DNA of 64,000 nt from DASZHJ01 sp035517495. Its GTDB lineage: Bacteria > Pseudomonadota > Alphaproteobacteria > ATCC43930 > CGMCC-115725. Every line of letters begins with the position of its first letter. The first letter of the stretch is position 1. The DNA is taken from positions 62,001 to 126,000 of the forward strand of contig DATIYT010000001.1 of assembly GCA_035517495.1 (NCBI GenBank). The letters are read 5' to 3'. Under the pieces are notes generated by a model. That model made no database searches, was not told the DNA's origin, and saw nothing but the letters and a program-made list of their open reading frames with translations. The position numbers and the translations under genes were made by a program. Positions 18,525 through 27,379 of this stretch are shown piece by piece.

Positions 18525-19460
18525 ATGAAGACCGAGATCGTGCTGCTGACCCCGATTCATGAACCGACCATGGCCGAGCTCGATGCGATGTTTGCCATGC
18601 ATCGGGCGTGGGAGGCGAAGGACCAGGCCGGGCTGCTGCGCGACCTCCGCGACCGGGTGCGGGCAATCGTCACCGCCGGGCATTTCGGTTGCAAGGCCGA
18701 GGTGATGGACGCACTTCCCAAGACCGGAATCATCGCGTGCTTTGGCGTCGGTGTTGATGCCGTCGATCTTCCGGCCGCGAAACAGCGGGGTATTCCCGTC
18801 ACCAACACCCCCGACGTCCTGACGGAGTGCGTTGCCGACCTCGGGATGGTGCTGCTGCTATCGATCGCGCGGCGCATTCCGCAGGCGGATCGCTATGTAC
18901 GCGCGGGCAAGTGGCTCGAGGACGCGTTCCCGCTCTGCCAATTCGTGGGCGGCAAACTGCTGGGCATCGTCGGGCTCGGCCGCATCGGCATGGCGGTCGC
19001 CAAGCGTGCCGACGCGTTCGGTATGAAGATCGCGTATTTCGGACCGCACAAGAAGCCCGTGCCGTACGCGCATTTCACGGATTTGCGGCAAATGGCGGCG
19101 GAGGTCGATTTTCTGATCCTGACTTGCCCCGGCGGCGCCGAGACCAAGAACCTCATCAACGCCGAGGTGCTGAAGGCGTTGGGACCCGAGGGCACGCTGG
19201 TCAATATTTCCCGCGGCACGGTGGTGGATCAGGCCGCGATGGTGCGGATGCTAGGGGATGGCAGCCTCGGAGCGGCTGCCCTCGATGTGTTCCAGGGCGA
19301 ACCCAAGGTGCCGGAGGAGCTGCTCGGCCTCGACAATGTCGTGCTATCGCCGCACCAGGGGAGTGGTACTCATGAGACCCGCAAGGCCATGGGCGACCTG
19401 GTGGTCGAGAACTTGAAAGCGCATTTCGCGGGAAAGCCGCTCCTGACCCGCGTGGTCTGA
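18525..19460 (+). CDS. D-isomer-specific 2-hydroxyacid dehydrogenase
   Basis: The 311-residue NAD(P)-dependent enzyme reduces 2-keto acids such as glyoxylate or hydroxypyruvate, or works in reverse. The dinucleotide motif is GIVGLGRIG (G150-G155). The catalytic residues are R230 in NISRGTVVD, E259 in FQGEPKVPEE and H277 in LSPHQGSGT. The frame is open from 18465, but ATG 18525 follows GAAGGG and gives the family N-terminus. It is followed by sugar-acid genes, so a role in oxidising or reducing a sugar-derived acid is reasonable. Confidence 0.88.
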   Translation: MKTEIVLLTPIHEPTMAELDAMFAMHRAWEAKDQAGLLRDLRDRVRAIVTAGHFGCKAEVMDALPKTGIIACFGVGVDAVDLPAAKQRGIPVTNTPDVLTECVADLGMVLLLSIARRIPQADRYVRAGKWLEDAFPLCQFVGGKLLGIVGLGRIGMAVAKRADAFGMKIAYFGPHKKPVPYAHFTDLRQMAAEVDFLILTCPGGAETKNLINAEVLKALGPEGTLVNISRGTVVDQAAMVRMLGDGSLGAAALDVFQGEPKVPEELLGLDNVVLSPHQGSGTHETRKAMGDLVVENLKAHFAGKPLLTRVV

Positions 19461-19543
19461 AGGTTCAGTCCGGAACCCCGTCGGGCCCGATGCCGAGGGT
19501 TTCCGGGTTCATCCACGCCAGCTCCGGCAGCGCCGCGTTCTGG

Positions 19544-20491
19544 TCATGGCGACGTCCAAAGGTCGGGAGTGGCGTGGCGCGGAATGATCGCGCCCGAATG
19601 TCCGATCACGGCGGCGGCGAGGCAATGTGCCATCCGCGCGGCCTCCGCCGGAGGGCGCCCGCGCAAGCGCGCGGCGAGATAGGCCGCGTTGAAAGCATCG
19701 CCGGCGGCGGTGGTGTCGACCGGCGTGATGACGGCGGGAACCGGTACAGAGTTCAGCTCACCTTCGAACGACACGACGCAACCATCCGCGCCGCATTTGA
19801 CCACGATCTCCGGTACCCCTGCCGCAGAGTAGCGCCGCGCGGTCGCTCTTGGGCTCTCAACGCCCCAGAGTTTCGCTTCATCTTCAAAGCTCGGCAGCGC
19901 CATGCTCAGGACCGGAAAGAATGTCTTGAAGACGAGCTGCGCTGCACCCGGACCAGGCCAAAGTGCCGGGCGGTAGTTGCTGTCGAACACCACCGTTGCA
20001 CCGCGCTGGCGTGCAACGAGCAGCGTCTGGCGAAGGCGCTCGCGTGCTTCGGCGGTCAGCACCGCCAGGGTGATTCCCGAGAAGTAAAGCGCGTCATAAT
20101 CCGTGAGCGATGCCAGCACCCGATCCGCAGCCTGGCCAAGGAATAGCTCGCGCACTGCCGCCTGCTGGCGCCAATAGTAGAAGCGCCGCTCGCCCGAGTC
20201 GTCGGTTCGGATCATGTAAAGACCAGGCAACCGGTCGGCACGGCGCTCTACCTTATCGGTGCCGATCCCTTCCGCCGCCCAGGCCGAGACCATCATATCG
20301 CTCATGGGGTCGCTACCCAGCGCGGTCACATAGTCGACCGAGATCCCCTCGCTCGCGCCGCAGCGGGCGAGATAAACCGCGGTGTTGAGGGTATCGCCAC
20401 CGAAGCCCAGCACCGGGCTTGCGCCGTCGCGGCAAGCGAGCTCGATCATGCATTCGCCGATCGCCGCCACACGAATCTTCGCTTGCCCCAT
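19544..20491 (-). CDS. kdgK: 2-dehydro-3-deoxygluconokinase (PfkB family sugar kinase)
   Basis: This 315-residue ribokinase-fold enzyme has the N-terminal di-glycine FGGDTLNTAVYLARCG typical of KDG kinases and the anion-hole motif DTTAAGDAF, whose Asp (D265) is the catalytic base. It would convert 2-keto-3-deoxygluconate to KDPG, the substrate of the aldolase encoded divergently 82 bases away. ATG 20491 has AAGGGG five bases upstream; a GTG at 20497 is the alternative. The protein ends soon after GAIIPRHATPDLW. Another frame continues past this stop with coding-like composition; see findings. Confidence 0.88.
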   Translation of the reverse strand: MGQAKIRVAAIGECMIELACRDGASPVLGFGGDTLNTAVYLARCGASEGISVDYVTALGSDPMSDMMVSAWAAEGIGTDKVERRADRLPGLYMIRTDDSGERRFYYWRQQAAVRELFLGQAADRVLASLTDYDALYFSGITLAVLTAEARERLRQTLLVARQRGATVVFDSNYRPALWPGPGAAQLVFKTFFPVLSMALPSFEDEAKLWGVESPRATARRYSAAGVPEIVVKCGADGCVVSFEGELNSVPVPAVITPVDTTAAGDAFNAAYLAARLRGRPPAEAARMAHCLAAAVIGHSGAIIPRHATPDLWTSP

Positions 20492-20572
20492 ACTCACCCC
20501 TTGTCGCCATTGCCGATTCGATTAGTCTTCCCGTGCGCGCGGGCATGCCGTCAAGCAGGGAAACTGGAACGC

Positions 20573-21193
20573 ATGGACGAGATTTTCGAGCAAACCGCGG
20601 TCATTCCGGTTCTCACGATCGAGGCCATCGAGGACGCGGTGCCCCTTGCCCGGGCGCTTGTGCGAGGCGGATTGACCCGGCTCGAAGTGGCCCTGCGAAC
20701 CGACGCCGCTCCGGGGGCGATTGCCGCGATTGCGCACGAGCTTCCGGACGCGGTGGTGGGAGCGGGGACCCTCCTGCGCCCGGCCGACGTGACGCGGGCG
20801 GTAGAGGCGGGCGCTCGTTTCCTGGTGAGTCCCGGTTTCACGCCGAGCTTGGTCGCCTCCGGACTGGCGTCGGGCTTGCCCTACATGCCCGGCGTCGCCA
20901 CCCCCTCGGAAGTGATGGCGGCACGCGACCTCGGGTGCTCGCTGCTCAAATTTTTTCCGGCGGCGAGCCTCGGCGGGGCGGCGGCCTTGGCGGCGCTGGC
21001 GCCGGTGTTCCGCGGCGTCGCCTTCTGTCCGACCGGCGGAATCACCGAAGAAACAGCGCCGCACTACCTGCGGCTTCCCAACGTGCCGATGGTCGGGGGT
21101 TCCTGGATGGTACCGGCCTCGGATCTCGCCACGCGCAACTGGGACCGCATTACCTCCCTTGCGCGCCGTGCCGCGAGCCTCGGGCGCGGCTGA
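20573..21193 (+). CDS. eda: KDPG/KHG aldolase
   Basis: The 206-residue class I aldolase has E38 and R42 in TRLEVALRT and the Schiff-base lysine K126 in LLKFFPAASLGG, plus VGAGTLLRP and PTGGI for phosphate binding. It splits 2-keto-3-deoxy-6-phosphogluconate into pyruvate and glyceraldehyde-3-phosphate, the last Entner-Doudoroff step. MDEIF from 20573 is the natural start, although the frame is open from 20483. It is divergent from the KDG kinase, which makes its substrate. Confidence 0.9.
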   Translation: MDEIFEQTAVIPVLTIEAIEDAVPLARALVRGGLTRLEVALRTDAAPGAIAAIAHELPDAVVGAGTLLRPADVTRAVEAGARFLVSPGFTPSLVASGLASGLPYMPGVATPSEVMAARDLGCSLLKFFPAASLGGAAALAALAPVFRGVAFCPTGGITEETAPHYLRLPNVPMVGGSWMVPASDLATRNWDRITSLARRAASLGRG

Positions 21194-21200
21194 CACGACG

Positions 21201-21223
21201 ACGGGATCGGCTTGCGGTCCCGT
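21201..21223 (+). terminator. Possible hairpin after eda
   Basis: ACGGGA at 21201-21206 pairs with TCCCGT at 21218-21223 across an 11-base loop and is followed by TTT. It lies eight bases past the eda stop. The stem is short, so termination is only a possibility. Confidence 0.3.
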
Positions 21224-21261
21224 TTCCGATAATATCCTCATGAAACGATAGAGGGCACTTT

Positions 21262-21831
21262 ATGAGCACCACCTGGATTGTCGTCATCGTTGTTTTGGCC
21301 GTCCTGGGCTTCCTGGTGATGATTTACAATCGACTGGTCGCGCTCCGGCAAGCCTACAAGAATGCCTTTGCCGACATCGACGTGCAGATGAAGCAGCGCC
21401 ACGACCTGGTGCCTAACCTGGTCGAAACAGTGAAGGGATATGCGGCGCATGAGAGCGGCGTGCTGGAAAAGGTGACGGAGGCGCGCACCGCCGCCATGCG
21501 GGCGGGCTCGCTGCAGGAGAAAGGGCAGGCCGAAAGCGTACTCTCGGCGGCGCTGGGACGGGTCTTCGCGGTGGCGGAAGCTTACCCGCAACTCAAAGCC
21601 AACGAAAATTTTCGCCAGCTACAATCGGAGCTGGAGGAGATCGAAAACAAGATAGCGGCGGCCAGGCGGTTCTATAACAACGCCGTTGCCGAGTACAACA
21701 CGAGCGTCCAGCAGTTCCCTGCCGCGCTGATCGCGGGCGCGACAGGCTTCACGCCGGCGGAAATGTGGGCACTCGACGCCACGGAGAAGGCGGCGGCAAG
21801 TGAGCCGCCGAAGGTCTCTTTCGGCGGCTGA
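21262..21831 (+). CDS. LemA family protein
   Basis: The 189-residue protein has an N-terminal membrane segment (residues 4-24) followed by YNRLVALRQAYKNAFADIDVQMKQRHDLVPNL, the core LemA signature, and a long helical bundle (ENFRQLQSELEEIENKIAAARRFYN). LemA proteins are membrane-anchored, with the bulk outside the membrane; their biochemical role is not settled. GAGGG lies about seven bases before the ATG. The M48 protease gene starts three bases after its stop, and LemA-M48 pairing is common. Confidence 0.9.
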   Translation: MSTTWIVVIVVLAVLGFLVMIYNRLVALRQAYKNAFADIDVQMKQRHDLVPNLVETVKGYAAHESGVLEKVTEARTAAMRAGSLQEKGQAESVLSAALGRVFAVAEAYPQLKANENFRQLQSELEEIENKIAAARRFYNNAVAEYNTSVQQFPAALIAGATGFTPAEMWALDATEKAAASEPPKVSFGG

Positions 21832-21834
21832 GCC

Positions 21835-22956
21835 ATGACGCCGACGATCGGGCTATCCGCCTACCGCTGGAATAACAACATCAAGTCGACCCTGCTGCTG
21901 GCCGCGTTTCCATTTCTGCTGCTGTTGTTCCTGAGCGTTTTGGTCTACGTCATGATGCTGTTCATCAGCAGCCAAGAAGGCATAGCGCCGGACGATTTTC
22001 TGACCTGGAACGTGACGCCGGTGCTGGGGACCTATGGGCCGCTCGACTTCACGCTCGGGGTCGCGCGATCCATCGGCCCCTACGTGATCGGCGCCGCGTT
22101 GTTGTGGCTTGCGATCGGGTATCTCTGCAACGATTTCATGATCCATCGCGCAACCGGCGCCAAGGCTGTAACCCATGCCGAGCAGCCTCGGCTATATGGC
22201 ATCCTCGAAACGCTCTGCATCTCTCGCGGCATGGCCATGCCGAAGCTCTACATCATCGACACCGACGCGATGAACGCTTACGCGAGTGGGATTGACACCC
22301 GGAGCTATGCGGTCACGGTCACCCGCGGCCTCCTCGATACGCTCAACGATGCGGAATTGGAAGCGGTGCTCGGGCACGAACTCACGCATATCCGAAACCG
22401 CGATACTCGGCTGTTGATCGTGACCATTTTATTCGTGGGGATTATTTCGTTCGTGGCCCAGCTTTGCTGGCGCGGCATGCTCGTCTCGTCCAGCGACCGG
22501 CGCGGAAGCGATGCCATGGGTCTCGTCGTCGCCCTCGTGGGAGCGGTCGCCTACGTGTTGGCGCTGGTTCTGCGCTTTGCCATTTCACGACGGCGCGAAT
22601 ATCTGGCCGACGAAGGGTCGGTGGAGCTGACCAAGCGTCCGGAAGCGCTGATCTCGGCGCTACGGAAGATCTCGGGAAATCCCGATGTGCCGCATGTTCC
22701 CTCGGAGGTGCGGCAGATGTTCATCGAGAACCCCATGCACGAGTCCGCGTTTCTCAATCTCTTTGCGACGCATCCGCCGATCGAGGACCGCATCCGCGTA
22801 CTGGAGCAGATGGAAGGCGGCGCACCCTTGCCTTTCGATAGTTCGCCGCCGCAGTCACACGCGCATCATGCCGCGGGTTCGGTGCCGGAATCGGGCTCCG
22901 TTGCGCAGCCGCCGCACCAGCACGGAAGCGTGCCGGATTCCGGCAAATCGCGGTAG
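21835..22956 (+). CDS. M48 family membrane metalloprotease (HtpX-like)
   Basis: The 373-residue protein has four likely membrane helices (about 18-44, 80-100, 192-212, 227-250). The zinc site is H181-E182-L-T-H185 in LGHELTHIRNRD, with the third ligand E255 in SRRREYLADE. It should degrade misfolded or surplus membrane proteins, as HtpX does. A His/Pro/Ser-rich tail of about 50 residues (HAHHAAGS, PPHQHGS) follows the protease domain and might bind metal; that is inference. It is coupled to lemA upstream and converges on the SDR gene with a nine-base gap. Confidence 0.9.
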   Translation: MTPTIGLSAYRWNNNIKSTLLLAAFPFLLLLFLSVLVYVMMLFISSQEGIAPDDFLTWNVTPVLGTYGPLDFTLGVARSIGPYVIGAALLWLAIGYLCNDFMIHRATGAKAVTHAEQPRLYGILETLCISRGMAMPKLYIIDTDAMNAYASGIDTRSYAVTVTRGLLDTLNDAELEAVLGHELTHIRNRDTRLLIVTILFVGIISFVAQLCWRGMLVSSSDRRGSDAMGLVVALVGAVAYVLALVLRFAISRRREYLADEGSVELTKRPEALISALRKISGNPDVPHVPSEVRQMFIENPMHESAFLNLFATHPPIEDRIRVLEQMEGGAPLPFDSSPPQSHAHHAAGSVPESGSVAQPPHQHGSVPDSGKSR

Positions 22957-22965
22957 AGGCACACC

Positions 22966-23703
22966 TCAATAGGTCGCGCGCCCGCCCGATAGATCGAACG
23001 CGGCGCCGGTGCTGAACGAGCACTCCTCCGAGCAGAGCCACGCGACCAGCGCCGCCACTTCCTCGACGGTGCCGAAGCGGCCCATGGGAACCTTCGAAAG
23101 CATGAATTTGATGTGCTCTTCCGTCATCTGGGCAAAGAGATCGGTCTTGACCACCGCGGGTGCAACGCAATTGACGCGGACGCCGGTCGTTGCCAGTTCC
23201 TTTCCCAGCGACTTCGTGAGCGCGATCACTCCGGCCTTGGAGGCCGAGTAGGCACCGGCATTGGGATTGCCTTCCTTGCCGGCGATCGAGGCGATGTTGA
23301 CGATCCGCCCGTAATTCCGCTTGGCCATGCCGGGCGCGACCGCGCGGTTGCAGATGAAGACGCCGTTCAGATTGATCTCGATCACGCGGCGCCAGGCGTC
23401 GACCGGATACTCCGCGACGCTGACATTGGGGCCGGTGATCCCGGCGCTTGCCACCAGGATATCGATCGGCCCGAGCCGCCGCTCGGTCGCGCGCACCGCT
23501 TCGGCAACCGCATCGGGATCGGTCACGTCGAGCTTGAGGCCGATCGCGCCCGCGATCTCCTCGGCCGCACGCTCGGCGCCGTCGAGATCCCAAAGCGCAA
23601 CCTTTGCACCCGAGCGCGCAAAGCGCTCGGCGATCGCATAGCCGATACCACGCGCGCCGCCGGTGATGACGGCAATCCGATTGCGGAGATCGATTTGGTT
23701 CAT
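22966..23703 (-). CDS. SDR family dehydrogenase, sugar-acid type
   Basis: This classical 245-residue short-chain dehydrogenase has TGGARGIG (residues 14-21), N111, S139, Y152 and K156, a complete catalytic tetrad. VAPAVVKTDLFAQM and KVPMGRFG resemble FabG-like enzymes acting on sugar acids such as 2-keto-3-deoxy-fuconate or rhamnonate. The frame stays open to 24840 over the dehydratase gene, but family sequence begins at ATG 23703 (MNQIDLRNRIAVITGG). It is divergent from the dehydratase, so the two probably share a control region and a substrate pathway. Confidence 0.87.
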   Translation of the reverse strand: MNQIDLRNRIAVITGGARGIGYAIAERFARSGAKVALWDLDGAERAAEEIAGAIGLKLDVTDPDAVAEAVRATERRLGPIDILVASAGITGPNVSVAEYPVDAWRRVIEINLNGVFICNRAVAPGMAKRNYGRIVNIASIAGKEGNPNAGAYSASKAGVIALTKSLGKELATTGVRVNCVAPAVVKTDLFAQMTEEHIKFMLSKVPMGRFGTVEEVAALVAWLCSEECSFSTGAAFDLSGGRATY

Positions 23704-23817
23704 GGGCGTTCGATCCTTGCTTGGGAAGTTCCGAGAAAAATGCTCTAAGATGCGGCATTGGAAACAAGGCCGGCATGCCCTGTCAATGCGACGCCGGCGC
23801 AAAACCGAGGAGAGGCA

Positions 23818-25545
23818 ATGCCCGACGACGCCCGCAAGCCGCGCAAGCTCCGTAGCACCCGTTGGTTCGGTCATGCTGACCGCGATGGTTTCGCGCATCG
23901 CTCCTGGATGAAAAACCAGGGCCTGCCGCAACACCTGTTCGACGGCCGGCCGGTGATCGGCATCTGCAATACCTGGTCGGAGCTCACGCCTTGCAACGCG
24001 CATTTCCGGCGCATTGCCGAGTACGTGAAGCGGGGCGTCTACGAAGCGGGTGGTTTCCCGCTCGAATTTCCGGTGATGAGCCTGGGGGAGACCCTGATGC
24101 GGCCCACCACCATGCTGTTCCGCAATCTCGTGAGCATGGACGTGGAGGAATCGATCCGCGCCAATCCGATCGACGGCGTGGTCCTGCTGATGGGCTGCGA
24201 CAAGACGACGCCGGCGCTGCTGATGGGTGCTGCGAGCTGCGATCTCCCGACCATCGGGGTCTCGGGCGGCCCCATGCTCAATGGCAAGTTCCGCGGGCAA
24301 GACATCGGCTCCGGCACTAATGTCTGGTCGATGAGCGAAGACGTGCGAGCCGGCAAGATGTCGCTTGCGGACTTCATGGATGCGGAAGCCTGCATGTCCC
24401 GCTCCGCCGGACACTGCATGACCATGGGTACGGCCTCGACAATGGCGAGCATGGTCGAGAGTCTGGGCCTTGGCTTGCCGATGAACGCGGCCATCCCAGC
24501 GGTCGACTCCCGACGTTATGTGCTCGCGCATATGGCGGGTCGGCGTGCCGTCGAGATGGTGGGCGAAAACCTGCGCATGTCGAAGGTCCTCACACGCAAA
24601 GCGTTCGAGAATGCCATTCGGGTCAATGCGGCGATCGGCGGCTCGACCAACGCCGTCGTGCATCTGCTGGCGCTCGCGGGTCGGATCGGCGTGCGGCTCG
24701 AGCTCAGGGATTGGGACCGTCTCGGCCACGACATCCCGCTTCTGGTGAACCTGATGCCATCGGGCAAATTCCTGATGGAGGATCTCTATTACGCGGGCGG
24801 ATTGCCGGCGGTGATCCGGGAGCTGGGCGATCTCATCCATCGCGACGCGCTTACCGTCAACGGCAAGACCATTGGCGACAACACCAGAAGCGCGCCCTGC
24901 TATGACCGCGAAGTGGTGGCGACCCTGAGGTCGCCGCTTAAGGAAGAGGCGGGAATTGCGGTGCTGCGCGGCAATCTCTGTCTGGACGGCGCCGTGATCA
25001 AGCCATCAGCCGCGACGCCGGCGTTGATGAAGCATCGCGGGCGCGCCCTGGTGTTCGAGGACATCGACGATTTTCACGCGCGGATCGACAGCGTCGACGC
25101 CGATGAAAACCAGGTCATGGTGCTGAAGGGAGCGGGGCCCAAGGGCTATCCGGGTTTCCCCGAGGTCGGCAACATGCCGCTGCCCAAGAAAGTGCTGAAG
25201 AAGGGCATCACCGACATGGTGCGCATCTCCGATGCGCGCATGAGCGGGACCGCTTACGGCACCGTCGTGCTGCACGTGTCGCCGGAGGCCGCGGTGGGCG
25301 GCACCCTGGCGATGGTGAAGAATGGCGACTGGATCGAGCTGGACGTGGATAAGCGGAGCCTCAACCTCGATATCTCCGCCGCCGAGCTAAAGCGCCGCCG
25401 CCGCGCCTGGAAGCCTCCGGCCGCCGAATATGACCGGGGATATGCCCGGCTCTACGTCGATCACGTGCTTCAAGCGCATCAAGGCGCCGATCTCGATTTT
25501 CTCGTCGGCAAGAGCGGGGCCAAGGTCGCGCGGGAGTCGCACTGA
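23818..25545 (+). CDS. IlvD/Edd family sugar-acid dehydratase, L-arabinonate dehydratase-like
   Basis: The 575-residue Fe-S dehydratase removes water from an aldonate to give a 2-keto-3-deoxy acid. The cluster cysteines C59 (LTPCNAH), C127 (MGCDKTTP) and C200 (GHCMTMG) fall at the same numbers as those of the [2Fe-2S] L-arabinonate dehydratase of Rhizobium, and the length matches that enzyme. RISDARMSGTAYGT near the C-terminus carries the catalytic serine region. GAGGAGAGG lies just before ATG 23818. It is divergent from the SDR, with KDG kinase and KDPG aldolase nearby, which fits an aldonate degradation route. Exact aldonate unknown. Confidence 0.88.
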   Translation: MPDDARKPRKLRSTRWFGHADRDGFAHRSWMKNQGLPQHLFDGRPVIGICNTWSELTPCNAHFRRIAEYVKRGVYEAGGFPLEFPVMSLGETLMRPTTMLFRNLVSMDVEESIRANPIDGVVLLMGCDKTTPALLMGAASCDLPTIGVSGGPMLNGKFRGQDIGSGTNVWSMSEDVRAGKMSLADFMDAEACMSRSAGHCMTMGTASTMASMVESLGLGLPMNAAIPAVDSRRYVLAHMAGRRAVEMVGENLRMSKVLTRKAFENAIRVNAAIGGSTNAVVHLLALAGRIGVRLELRDWDRLGHDIPLLVNLMPSGKFLMEDLYYAGGLPAVIRELGDLIHRDALTVNGKTIGDNTRSAPCYDREVVATLRSPLKEEAGIAVLRGNLCLDGAVIKPSAATPALMKHRGRALVFEDIDDFHARIDSVDADENQVMVLKGAGPKGYPGFPEVGNMPLPKKVLKKGITDMVRISDARMSGTAYGTVVLHVSPEAAVGGTLAMVKNGDWIELDVDKRSLNLDISAAELKRRRRAWKPPAAEYDRGYARLYVDHVLQAHQGADLDFLVGKSGAKVARESH

Positions 25546-25604
25546 AAAGCATCACTCATTGCGGAGCACAGGACGCATGCCTCTTGAGCGCGGCAGTGTC
25601 GCGC

Positions 25605-26648
25605 TCAGAGGGATAAATTTCTCCATACCAGGATCAGAGCCAAGCTGAATCCCGAGATAAAAAACCAAGAGGCGCAAGCGAGAAGCAACGGTCTCAGCCC
25701 CTTGGCCAACAGCTTCCGGATGTCGGTCATCATCCCCATGGCCGCAAGCGCGACCGAGAGGAGGAAGAGCGTAAGCTGAACGATCCAACCCTTGGTCGCG
25801 GGCGGAATTGTGATCACGCTATTGAGAGCGATCACGGCCATAAAGCCCAGCACGAACCAGGGGATCGGCGGCGCCTTGGCGGTGTCGCCGGGTGCGCTGC
25901 CGCCGCGTCGCAGAAAGCCGAGTGTGATGACCAATGGCGCCAACAGCATGACGCGCGTGAGTTTTGCGATTGTCGCGAGGTCCCCGGATTCCTTGCTATT
26001 CTGGAATGCTGCCGCCACCACCTGAGCAATCTCGTGGATGGAGGCACCGGTCCAGAGACCATAGGTGCGCGGATCAAGATGGAGGATGCTCGGCCAGAGC
26101 GGCCAAACGAACATGGCGATCGACCCGAGCGCGGTCACTGCGGCTACGGCGTAAGCGACGTCCTCCTCACTGCCGCGGGTTACCGTATTGGTGGCAATCA
26201 CCGCTGACGCGCCGCAGATGGAAGTGCCGGCCGCGATCAACTCGGCGAGCTTCGGGTCGACCCCGAAGGGCCAGGCGAGCCATTTGGTGATCCAAAAGGT
26301 GACGACCAGCGATGACGCGATAACGATTGCGCCGGCGGTACCGACATCGGTCACTTGCGAGATCGTGAGCTGAATCCCGAGCAGGACGATGGCAAAGCGA
26401 AGAATGCGCCGGAGGGAGAAGGTGATTCCGGCTTTGGCGATTTGGGGCGTTCCGAGCACGTTGTGGAACGCCGTACCGATCAGGATCGACAAGATCATCG
26501 GACTGAACAAAGCCACCACCGGAATGAGTCGCAGCACAAAAGCAATGAGAGCGATCGCGCCGGTAAGGCATAATCCCGGCAGGATACCCGTGCTCGCGCT
26601 CCGCCAGACGCGGTCGATCCGCGCGTACAAAACGGCTTCCAACGTCAT
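25605..26648 (-). CDS. YeiH family putative sulfate exporter
   Basis: The 347-residue inner-membrane protein has about ten helices and the conserved stretches SPMILSILIG, LLGIQLTISQV, GTSICGASAVIAT and TGASIHEIAQVVAA of the UPF0324/YeiH family. Members are thought to export sulfate or related anions such as sulfite-derived products; direct evidence is thin. ATG 26648 has AGGAG seven bases upstream; TTG 26651 is the alternative. It stands alone, convergent with the dehydratase. Confidence 0.88.
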   Translation of the reverse strand: MTLEAVLYARIDRVWRSASTGILPGLCLTGAIALIAFVLRLIPVVALFSPMILSILIGTAFHNVLGTPQIAKAGITFSLRRILRFAIVLLGIQLTISQVTDVGTAGAIVIASSLVVTFWITKWLAWPFGVDPKLAELIAAGTSICGASAVIATNTVTRGSEEDVAYAVAAVTALGSIAMFVWPLWPSILHLDPRTYGLWTGASIHEIAQVVAAAFQNSKESGDLATIAKLTRVMLLAPLVITLGFLRRGGSAPGDTAKAPPIPWFVLGFMAVIALNSVITIPPATKGWIVQLTLFLLSVALAAMGMMTDIRKLLAKGLRPLLLACASWFFISGFSLALILVWRNLSL

Positions 26649-26743
26649 CAATGTGCTCCTGAATGTGCTTGCCGTGGTTGCAGAACGAGTGCGGTTCGCC
26701 CCTTGTTATGTGATTGAAGGCGCGTCGTATTTGTTACGACGGC

Positions 26744-27172
26744 CTACGCGCGCGTCAAAAATGTCGGCCTGGACCTCGCATCAACGAAGCCATCGGCAAT
26801 GAGGCGATGGAGCACGTCGGTGAAGTGGCGGGCGGCGCGGCTATCGGCCGCGCCCTCAAGCCAATTTTGGTCCAGGAACGATGCGAGAGCCGGATGTCCG
26901 AGCGCGGTCTCCCAGAGGATTCCCAGCAAGGACGCCATGGCCTCCTCGCGGTCGCGCTCGATGCCATGAAGCACCGCCGCGCGCTCCGCGCCGGGATAAT
27001 CCGTCGTATCCGGCCCGGGACCGAGTCCGAACTCGATGAGACGTCGGCGGTCCATCGGCGCTAGCTGATAATGCGCGATCTCGTGCAGCAGTACGTAAGC
27101 TTCGGTCTGCCCCGACAACCGAGCGCCGTCCCAGCCGAAGGGCGCGGGAGTAGCGTCGCTCCGCACCCCCAT
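26744..27172 (-). CDS. EpmC-like (EF-P hydroxylase family) putative metalloprotein, start uncertain
   Basis: The product has VLLHEIAHYQLAPMDRRRLIEFGLG. This resembles the HEIsHW...RR..DFGYWY region of elongation factor P hydroxylase EpmC and contains a plain HExxH metal motif. A Glu-rich helical part follows (ERDREEAMASLLGILWE). The only standard start in frame is ATG 27172, yet the same frame stays open and looks coding back to 27379, right after the rlpA stop (for example NFEAALTDLSARRVC). Either the gene starts at a rare codon, or there is a frameshift after a GTG at 27383 that overlaps the rlpA stop. The EpmC link is a motif-level guess. Confidence 0.6.
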   Translation of the reverse strand: MGVRSDATPAPFGWDGARLSGQTEAYVLLHEIAHYQLAPMDRRRLIEFGLGPGPDTTDYPGAERAAVLHGIERDREEAMASLLGILWETALGHPALASFLDQNWLEGAADSRAARHFTDVLHRLIADGFVDARSRPTFLTRA

Positions 27173-27379
27173 GCCGAAACGATGCGCCAGCGCCAGGCCT
27201 TCCCGACGTTGCGATTCCGCAAGCTCGCCCTCCGCTCGGAGCGATGAGGTCTGCGCGATCGCGCTGCAAACGCGGCGCGCCGATAGGTCCGTCAGAGCGG
27301 CTTCAAAGTTCCGGAGCGCGGAAGGGATCGCGTTCGCCGGGATAGGAGTTAGGATAATGCCGCCCTCCCGCCCGATTCT

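Noticed and set aside
23704..24840. Upstream extension of the leftward SDR frame over the dehydratase gene
   Set aside because: The extra residues are His/Arg/Asp-rich and lie opposite a clear Fe-S dehydratase; family sequence begins at 23703.
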